Shown piece after piece: positions 57,685 to 64,000 of a DNA stretch of 64,000 nucleotides. The notes beneath the pieces were generated by a model, which worked only from the letters and a program-made list of their open reading frames with translations, made no database searches and was not told the DNA's origin. The stretch's first letter is position 1; every line of letters starts with the position of its first letter. This stretch comes from Acridotheres tristis. Lineage: Eukaryota; Chordata; Aves; Passeriformes; Sturnidae. A program made the translations under genes and the position numbers. The DNA is taken from NCBI GenBank assembly GCA_037013685.1, contig CM072908.1, positions 6,027,001 to 6,091,000 on the forward strand, written 5' to 3'.

Positions 57685-57960
57685 TGAGCTCTGTGGGGAC
57701 CCAAAGGGACAGCTGGAACTGTGTCAAGGGGATTTAGACTGGATGTTAGGAAAAGGTTCTTCCCCCAGAGGGTGCTGGGCACTGCTCAGGCTCTCCAGGG
57801 AATGGGCACGGCCCCGAGGCTGCCACAGCTCCAGGAGTGTTTGGACACCCCTCTCAAGCACGGGGGAGATTGTTGGGGTGTCTGTGCAGGGCCAGGAAGT
57901 TGAGTTGATGATCCTTGTGAGTCCCTTCCAGCTCAGGATATTCTCTTCTGTAACTCTACA
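57685..57960 (+). mobile_element. CR1 LINE 3' fragment in intron 2
   Basis: Sense: GGATTTAGACTGGATGTTAG, CCCCCAGAGGGTGCTGGGC, GGGCACGGCCCCGAGGCTGC, GGGTGTCTGTGCAGGGCC, terminus reduced to ATATTCTCTTCTG. Same subtype as the copy at 55.2 kb. Confidence 0.86.
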
Positions 57961-58758
57961 GAGCTTCCTCCAGAGCTGGCAGAGTCAGTCAGCTGGGGGA
58001 GCTGCCCATGGAGAAATCTGTCAGCTCGGAGCTGTCCTGCTGAGAAGGATGTTGCTGCCATGGCACAGCTCGTGGGCATGTCTGCATTCCACAGATCCCG
58101 TTCAGGACAGCTGGGGCTGGGACCTGAGCACACCTGCTGGAGGAACCCCAAAGCATTTGACCCTCGAAGGGGCAGGGATGAGGGCTCCAGTGGGTCTTAC
58201 CCAGCACCTCCCTTTTTGGGAACACAGCAGGATTGGCCATGGTCCCATCCTGCCTCTGGGAAGAGGCACAGGCTGCAGCCAGCCAGTGAGGAAGCCAGGT
58301 CCTGTGTGTAACTACAATGCCACTGGTGGGAATCCCTGTGCTAAAGGCACTGTGTTCCTGTTCCAGAGGCACAGCCCTGCAGTGCAGCCATGGGCACAGC
58401 CCCTACTAAAACCATTGCTGCAGAGCATGGCCTTGCTGTCCCAGCAGCAGCAGAGAGGCTTGATCCTGAGTGCAGGCATGGAGCATGGTGCTGGTGGCAG
58501 TGAGGTGGCCCTAAGGGTCCCCTTTGTCCCCACAGCATGGTGTGGGTCAAACCCTCCCCAGGCAGGTACGGGGGGGTGTGGGTGAGGTGGGATGAGGTGC
58601 TGGGCACTCTGGGACAGCCTGTGGGACAGGGTGGGCACGGAGAGGGGCAGCTGATGCTGGCAGAGCCTGCTTGGCACACAGTGGGGATGGGAAGAGGTGA
58701 GGAGGGTGGGGAGCAGCCGTTCAGTGCAGCCCCCTGACTGTGTGTGTCCTGCCCGCAG
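57961..58758. other. Intron 2, unique sequence up to exon 3
   Basis: No repeat or gene; GC-rich with G runs (GTACGGGGGGGTG) near 58,566. Confidence 0.5.
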
Positions 58759-59443
58759 TGGGAAGAGGTGAGTGGGTACGATGAGAACATGAACACCATC
58801 CGCACCTACCAGGTGTGCAACGTGTTTGAGTCCAGCCAGAACAACTGGCTCCGCACCAAGTACATCCGCAGGCGAGGGGCACACCGCATCCACGTGGAGA
58901 TGAAATTTTCTGTCCGGGACTGCAGCAGCATCCCAAACGTGCCAGGCTCCTGTAAGGAGACTTTTAACCTTTACTATTTCGAGTCGGACTTTGACTCGGC
59001 CACCAAGACTTTTCCTAACTGGATGGAGAACCCTTGGATGAAGGTGGACACGATTGCTGCTGACGAGAGCTTCTCGCAGGTGGACTTAGGCGGGCGGGTG
59101 ATGAAGATCAACACCGAGGTGCGCAGTTTTGGGCCTGTCTCCAAGAACGGATTCTACCTGGCCTTCCAGGACTACGGGGGCTGCATGTCCCTGATCGCCG
59201 TCCGTGTCTTCTACCGCAAATGTCCCCGTGTGATCCAGAACGGGGCCGTCTTCCAGGAAACCCTGTCGGGAGCAGAGAGCACCTCGCTGGTGGCAGCCAG
59301 AGGGACGTGCATCGCCAATGCTGAGGAGGTGGATGTGCCCATCAAGCTGTACTGCAATGGTGACGGCGAGTGGCTGGTGCCCATCGGCCGCTGCATGTGC
59401 CGGGCCGGCTACGAGTCCGTGGAGAATGGCACCGTCTGCAGAG
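58759..59443 (+). CDS. EPHB2: EPHB2 coding exon 3: ephrin ligand-binding domain and start of Cys-rich region
   Basis: A 685-bp exon (acceptor GCCCGCAG, donor GAG|GTAACC) encoding 228 codons, residues 44-271, plus the first base of the next Gly codon. It holds most of the globular ephrin-binding domain that contacts ephrin-B ligands outside the cell, then the first cysteine-rich segment. Cysteines fall at residues 63, 98, 108, 185, 198, 227, 242, 255, 257 and 270. By family knowledge C63-C185 and C98-C108 are the domain's disulfides. An N-glycosylation sequon (Asn-Gly-Thr) is at 266-268. Recognisable blocks include Tyr-Gln-Val-Cys-Asn-Val-Phe (61-67), Asp-Tyr-Gly-Gly-Cys-Met (181-186) and Tyr-Cys-Asn-Gly-Asp-Gly-Glu-Trp (241-248). 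The frame is intact with no stop or indel. Residue 117 is Phe in a Leu-Tyr-Tyr-Phe-Glu run where I recall Tyr in human and chicken. EPHB2 guides axons and cell sorting by contact signalling; the kinase half is outside the window. Confidence 0.97.
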
Positions 59444-59598
59444 GTAACCACGGGCCCAGGGGCTCGCCTCTGCTGCTGGGGGCGCTTGGGATTGGCATCT
59501 GGGTCTGCACGAACCACCTGGGAGGGGCCTCCTTGGGCAGGGGTGGCAGAGGGGCGTGTGTGGAAGCTGGCTGCTTCCCCAGCTCCTCGCTTGTCCTC

Positions 59599-59811
59599 AC
59601 AGGGCATGGCAGGGAGCATGGGGGGCCACGGTCCTGCCCCATCGAGGGCTCCAGGTGGAGAAGGGCATCCCAGGGAATGGACAACCCCTCTGTGCAGCTG
59701 AAGGAGTTGCTCATTTTCTCCTCTGGGTTTTTCCTCTGGTTAATAGCGTGCCAGCCTGCTCACGGCACTGTGCACGGGGAATATTTATGGAGGAAGTTCG
59801 TGCATCTAACA
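59599..59811 (+). repeat. Intron 3 direct duplication, copy A (213 bp)
   Basis: Begins ACAGGGCATGGCAGGG and ends GCATCTAACA. Its partner is at 62877-63088, 3,278 bp downstream, in the same orientation and about 95% identical (roughly ten substitutions and one single-base indel by eye). The right half contains GGGTTTTTCCTCTGG, GAATATTTATGGAGG. It does not resemble CR1. It starts 155 bp after exon 3. Confidence 0.95.
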
Positions 59812-61328
59812 ATTCCTGTGCCAGACTCATCCAGCCATTGCAGAGGCTGTGCATGACCTCCAGGTCCCCAGAGCCCGTGGGTTCAGGGTGGCACCTGTTG
59901 CTGGTGCCATCCCTGCTCTCCAGGTTTGGGAGGCACACACACATGTGATGCATGTCACCAATCTGCACTTGCCTTCCAAAATACTGGGGATGTGATGCTG
60001 TCAGTTTTGCTGTGTGCTTTGGCATAGGCTGAATCTCTTCTTGGATGAGGGGAGTGGGAATGCACCCAAAAGGGTGCAGTGGGAGGGAGAAAGTTGTGTT
60101 CAGTGTTTTCCTGGTGAGGTTCAAATGGCCCAGGGCAGGACATGGTCATGGCCTGTTCAGAGCTACCTGGCCCCTGTGCTCATCAACAGCCAGAGGTTTC
60201 CTGCCCTATAAATGTTCTGCCTCTGTAGATATTCAAAGCATGTTCTCCTGCCCCTGTAGCTATTCAAAGCAGACTCCCTGAGTGCCTGCTGAGCTCAGCT
60301 GAGCACCATGGAGCCAGTGTGGTTCCAGGCCAGCAAGAGGCTCAGCACCCCCTCCCTGAGCTGATGTCTGTGCTCCTGTCCAGCATACCCGGGCTTGGGA
60401 AGGTTGAGAAAGGAGCTCCTGGCATTGCTGGGATGGGCAGAGCTGTGTGATGGGCACCTGCAGCTGTGCCATGCATGGAGCAAACCACAGTTTGGCAAAC
60501 AGGATCTTTTTCCCCCTGTCCTGAATATCGAAATCCCTCTGTGGTTCTGATAGCATCAGCACACTCCAAGCAGCGCCGGGGCTTCTGAGATCAATTATAG
60601 ATATGTCAGAGGCCCCTGCAGAGCCAAGGGAGGAGCTGTGTCTCCTCTCCTCTGGCTGTGAAGGGGTGGCCAGGTAGAACCAAGCATGGGGAAGGGGCTG
60701 GTGGTGGGAGACAGACACACTGGAGAGGGGAGTGGACAATCTGACTGTGCTCAGTACAGACTCCAGGCTGTTTGGAGAGGGCTCCTCCGTGTCTGCTGCT
60801 GGTGGCTGCGCTGCTCATGCACCAAAATTCAGGTCCTGGTGTGCTGTGGGGATCATTTAATATCTGGGATTTCAGCTGCTCCTCACTTAGCCACTGAATT
60901 CCTCTTCCCACCGAGCTCGAGCAGATCAAGTGTCTCCAGTCTGAGCAGGGATGGGGACAGCAAGGAAGTACTGCTGGAAACTGAGCCTGGCTAATCCCTG
61001 CCTGCAAGGGCAGACGGGGGTTTTACAGCTCCCAAGTGAAGCATCCATAGCAGCACCAGAAAGCCCCAGTGATTCATGGCAGCTTTTCCATCTCAGGCTG
61101 CTTTTTCCCCGAGAAGCCCCAGCCCTGCACAGTGTGCTCTGCTCTCATGCAGCCGGGGTTTCTTGGCGAGCTCCCCGGTGCCACTGCGAGCCCAGCCAAG
61201 GGACAGTCCCCTGGCATGTCCCCTCTGCAGAGCCCTGTCCCCACAGGGCTGGGGGGAACAGAACGGGAGTGGGGGCCGGGGTGGAGGGATGGAGAAGGAG
61301 GGAGAGGCCGGTTTGCTCTTTGTCTGGG
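59812..61328. other. Intron 3, unique sequence
   Basis: A 35-bp imperfect tandem pair (CTGTAGATATTCAAAGCA) lies at about 60,207-60,270. 60,500-60,620 is AT-richer (GATCAATTATAGATATGTC). No gene or exon 4. Confidence 0.5.
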
Positions 61329-61349
61329 CAGCAGCAGCAGCAGCAGCAG
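61329..61349. repeat. (CAG)7 microsatellite
   Basis: Seven perfect CAG units on the sense strand of EPHB2 intron 3. Confidence 0.95.
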
Positions 61350-61504
61350 GATTTTGGGAGGTCCGGTACCTCGGCAGCTGTGTGTGCAGCCGGTGCTGGC
61401 CCCGAGCTCCCCTCCCTCATCAATCACAGCATGGCCGGCAGCCCATCGTCTCCATGGGGCAGCTGGCTCGGGGCTGCCTCCCTTCCCCTCTCCCTGAGCC
61501 TCCC

Positions 61505-61880
61505 TTCCCTTTCCTTTCCTTTCCTTTCCTTTCCTTTCCTTTCCTTTCCTTTCCTTTCCTTTCCTTTCCTTTCCTTCCTTTCCTTTCCTTTCCTTTCCTT
61601 TCCTTTCCTTTCCTTTCCTTTCCTTTCCTTTCCTTTCCTTTCCTTTCCTTTCCTTTCCTTTCCTTTCCTTTCCTTTCCTTTCCTTTCCTTTCCTTTCCTT
61701 TCCTTTCCTTTCCTTTCCTTTCCTTTCCTTTCCTTTCCTTTCCTTTCCTTTCCTTTCCTTTTTTTTTCCTTTCCTTTCCTTTCCTTTCCTTTCCTTTCCT
61801 TTCCTTTCCTTTCCTTTCCAAACCTTTCCAAACCTTTCCAAACCTTTCCAAACCTTTCCTTTCCAAACCTTTCCAAACCT
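61505..61880. repeat. (CCTTT)n array, about 63 units, with a CCTTTCCAAA tail
   Basis: Near-perfect 5-bp array with a 4-bp slip near 61,574 and a T8 interruption near 61,760. From about 61,815 the unit becomes a 10-mer, CCTTTCCAAA, about five copies. It is a pure polypyrimidine tract on the sense strand; the complement (GGAAA)n carries a GGAA ETS core in each unit and can form triplex DNA. Confidence 0.97.
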
Positions 61881-62235
61881 TCCTGTTCCTCTTTCTCTTC
61901 CCCTCCCCCCTCCTCTTTTCCTTCCTCTCTCTCCCTTCCCCTTCCTCTTCCCCTTCCTATTCCCTTCTTCCTCTCTTCTTTTCTTTGCCTTCCCCGTTCC
62001 TTATTCCCAATCCCATTCTCATGTGGGGTGGAATCAGGGCTGGATGGGACCCCGGGATTGTGCCAGACTAGGACACCCCCTCCATTTATCCCTTTTTATG
62101 GGGACTGGGAGGAGAGCCAGACACAGAGTTGGCAGGACAGCCATGGCACCCCCATCCACTCCCAGCCCTTCCAGTGAGCCCCAGCAAGAGCTGGGAAGGG
62201 GCTGGTGGCCCCTGCTCTGATCAGGAGGGACCTGT
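61881..62235. other. Intron 3, CT-rich flank then unique sequence
   Basis: Pyrimidine-rich to about 62,000, then unique sequence. No gene. Confidence 0.5.
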
Positions 62236-62682
62236 GGGATCCCTGCATCCCTGACCCCACCCCGGGATGTGTCCCTGCATCCCTGACCCCCTCCCGGGAT
62301 GTGTCCCTGCATCCCTGACCCCACCCCGGGATGTGTCCCTGCATCCCTGACCCCACCCCGGGATGTGTCCCTGCATCCCTGACCCCACCCCGGGATGTGT
62401 CCCTGCATCCCTGACCCCATCCCGGGATGTGTCCCTGCATCCCTGACCCCATCCTGGGATGTGTCCCTGCATCCCTGACCCCACCCCGGGATGTGTCCCT
62501 GCATCCCTGACCCCATCCCGGGATGTGTCCCTGCATCCCTGACCCCATCCTGGGATGTGTCCCTGCATCCCTGACCCCACCCCGGGATGTGTCCCTGCAT
62601 CCCTGACCCCATCCCGGGATGTGTCCCTGCATCCCTGACCCTCTCCCAGGATTTATCCCTGCATCCTTGACCCCCTCCTGCA
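62236..62682. repeat. Minisatellite, about 14 units of 32 bp
   Basis: Unit GGGATGTGTCCCTGCATCCC plus TGACCCCACCCC. Units differ mainly at the CAC/CAT and CCC/CCT positions before GGG. The last unit or two are more diverged. The minus strand is open in three frames (a 32-residue repeat with Asp-Ala-Gly-Thr-His-Pro); no coding context. Confidence 0.96.
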
Positions 62683-62876
62683 GGTCCCGGCCCCTGCTCC
62701 CTGCAGAGGCAGCAGTGGATCTGTCTGGCTTGGGGGACACACTCCTACATGTGGCTGGCAGGTTTGCTCGTGTTTCCAGGGGTGGGAGGGAATCTGGGCC
62801 CCTTTCCAGAAGCAAAACAAAAGCAAATCCGAGCTGGCTTTCAGGGTGAAGTTCTCTCACACACTCAGGCGCCTGA

Positions 62877-63088
62877 ACAGGGCATGGCAGGGAGCATGGG
62901 GGGCCACGGTCCTGCCCCACCGAGGGCTCCGGGTGGAGAAGGGCATCCCAGGGAATGGACAACCCCTCTGTGCAGCTGGAGGAGTTGCTCATTTTCTCCT
63001 CTGGGTTTTTCATCTGGCTAATAGCACACAGCCTGCTCGCGGCACTGTGCACGGGGGATATTTATGGAGGAAGTTCATGCATCTAACA
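62877..63088 (+). repeat. Intron 3 direct duplication, copy B (212 bp)
   Basis: Downstream partner of 59599-59811. The most divergent part is the AATAGCACACAGCC stretch, where copy A has GCGTGCCAGCC (one base longer). Lies between the 32-bp and 10-bp arrays. Confidence 0.95.
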
Positions 63089-63220
63089 GCTTAAGCTCTT
63101 CTAAGCTCGCAGCCCCAGCACAAAAGGATTTGGGGGCAGTTAACAATTCTGTGTGGTTAAGAGATTTTCATTTCGCCGGGCCTGGCTTGCTGCTCCCGCA
63201 GGGCCCTGCGAGGGGCTGGC
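63089..63220. other. Intron 3, short unique spacer
   Basis: Contains CAGTTAACAATTCTGTG and GAGATTTTCATTTCGCC; possibly conserved, too short to say. Confidence 0.35.
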
Positions 63221-64000
63221 TGCTCACTCCTCCCTGCTCCTCCCTGCTCCCCTCTGCTCCTCTCTGCTCCTCCCTGCTCCTCCCTGCTCCCCTCTGCTCC
63301 CTTCTGCTCCCCTCTGCTCCTCCCTGCTCCCCTCTGCTCCTCCCTGCTCCCCTCTGCTCCTCCCTGCTCCCCTCTGCTCCTCTCTGCTCCCCTCTGCTCC
63401 TCCCTGCTCCCCTCTGCTCCCCTCTGCTCCTCCCTGCTCCCCTCTGCTCCTCCCTGCTCCTCCCTGCTCCCCTCTGCTCCCCTCTGCTCCTCCCTGCTCC
63501 CCTCTGCTCCTCTCTGCTCCCCTCTGCTCCTCCCTGCTCCCCTCTGCTCCCCTCTGCTCCTCCCTGCTCCCCTCTGCTCCTCCCTGCTCCCCTCTGCTCC
63601 TCTCTGCTCCTCTCTGCTCCCCTCTGCTCCCCTCTGCTCCTCTCTGCTCCTCCCTGCTCCCCTCTGCTCCTCTCTGCTCCCCTCTGCTCCCCTCTGCTCC
63701 TCCCTGCTCCCCTCTGCTCCCCTCTGCTCCTCCCTGCTCCTCTCTGCTCCCCTCTGCTCCCCTCTGCTCCCCTCTGCTCCTCCCTGCTCCCCTCTGCTCC
63801 CCTCTGCTCCTCTCTGCTCCTCCCTGCTCCTCCCTGCTCCCCTCTGCTCCCCTCTGCTCCCCTCTGCTCCCCTCTGCTCCTCCCTGCTCCCCTCTGCTCC
63901 CCTCTGCTCCCCTCTGCTCCTCTCTGCTCCTCCCTGCTCCTCCCTGCTCCCCTCTGCTCCCCTCTGCTCCCCTCTGCTCCCCTCTGCTCCTCCCTGCTCC
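63221..64000. repeat. 10-bp minisatellite, at least 77 units, open at the window edge
   Basis: Unit NNNCTGCTCC with the first three bases mostly CCT, TCC or TCT (one CTT). From 63,231 to 64,000 every unit is exactly 10 bp with no indel. A 110-bp higher-order unit of 11 monomers appears twice at the right end (63781-63890 and 63891-64000), differing in one monomer. The minus strand has GGGG or GGAGGG every 10 bases, so G-quadruplexes are possible. The array continues beyond the window. Confidence 0.97.

Larger units (their letters stand above)
54642..58758 (+). other. EPHB2: EPHB2 intron 2 (4,117 bp)
   Basis: Phase-0 intron between the GTAAGG donor at 54642 and the GCCCGCAG acceptor before exon 3. 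It contains two sense CR1 3' ends (55.2 and 57.7 kb), a noncoding island with two TAATTA cores (about 55.8-56.2 kb), and otherwise unremarkable sequence. Confidence 0.95.
59444..64000 (+). other. EPHB2: EPHB2 intron 3, 5' part (runs off the window)
   Basis: Begins at the GTAACC donor after exon 3 and leaves a split Gly codon. The next exon should open with a Cys-Pro-Ser-Gly-Thr-Phe block of the cysteine-rich region; I searched by eye and did not find it, so it lies beyond 64,000. The intron holds a (CAG)7 tract, three large pyrimidine-rich arrays and a 213-bp duplicated segment. Confidence 0.9.

Noticed and set aside
62034..63052. Minus-strand frames over the 32-bp array
   Set aside because: Repeat translation with a 32-residue period, lacking any domain.
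59444..64000. EPHB2 exon 4
   Set aside because: No Cys-Pro-Ser-Gly-Thr-Phe block or matching acceptor found before the window ends.

Overview
The window is noncoding-rich vertebrate nuclear DNA, almost certainly from a bird. It carries many 3'-end fragments of CR1 LINEs of the avian type, ending in tracts like ATTCTATGATTC and flanked by the usual pro-avian phrases in both orientations. It has a compact, GC-rich sequence with many minisatellites, and it holds the 5' part of one recognisable gene, EPHB2, an ephrin-B receptor tyrosine kinase. The gene identity rests on direct translation: exon 2 and exon 3 together encode the N-terminal ephrin-binding region almost exactly as known for vertebrate EPHB2. 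A passerine on a small, GC-rich chromosome would fit, but that is inference.

Layout. Bases 1 to about 14,600 are upstream intergenic DNA with no gene I can support. They hold CR1 fragments, a 664-bp minisatellite of 8-bp units (2600-3263), a hexanucleotide array growing out of a CR1 copy (4236-4620) and a perfect 53-bp tandem duplication (7915-8020). A CpG island (about 14,625-15,990) contains the EPHB2 promoter region and coding exon 1 (15252-15315, signal peptide). Intron 1 runs 39,261 bp (15316-54576). It holds CR1 copies in both orientations, traces of much older repeats (a MIR-like SINE near 17.4 kb, an ancient CR1 body near 21-22 kb, an antisense LINE reverse-transcriptase scrap near 31.5 kb), a 1.04-kb array of 21-bp units, a 1.5-kb GGAT/GAT array, a (GGGTTT)8 tract, and several AT-rich or motif-dense islands that look like conserved noncoding candidates. 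Exon 2 is 54577-54641, intron 2 is 54642-58758 and exon 3 is 58759-59443. Intron 3 runs off the right edge. It contains a 213-bp direct duplication separated by 3.28 kb and three large pyrimidine-rich arrays (5-bp, 32-bp and 10-bp units).

The three exons join in frame with phases 1, 0 and 1 and encode residues 1-271 plus the first base of codon 272: signal peptide, ephrin ligand-binding domain and the start of the cysteine-rich region. The rest of the cysteine-rich region, the fibronectin III repeats, transmembrane segment, kinase, SAM and PDZ-binding tail lie beyond the window.

I found no operon-like, CRISPR-like or otherwise new multi-gene system. Long open frames over the tandem arrays are a product of repeat composition. 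The most interesting items are the repeat architecture around and inside EPHB2, the uORF arrangement at its start codon, the duplicated intron-3 segment and the old repeat relics and noncoding islands in intron 1.
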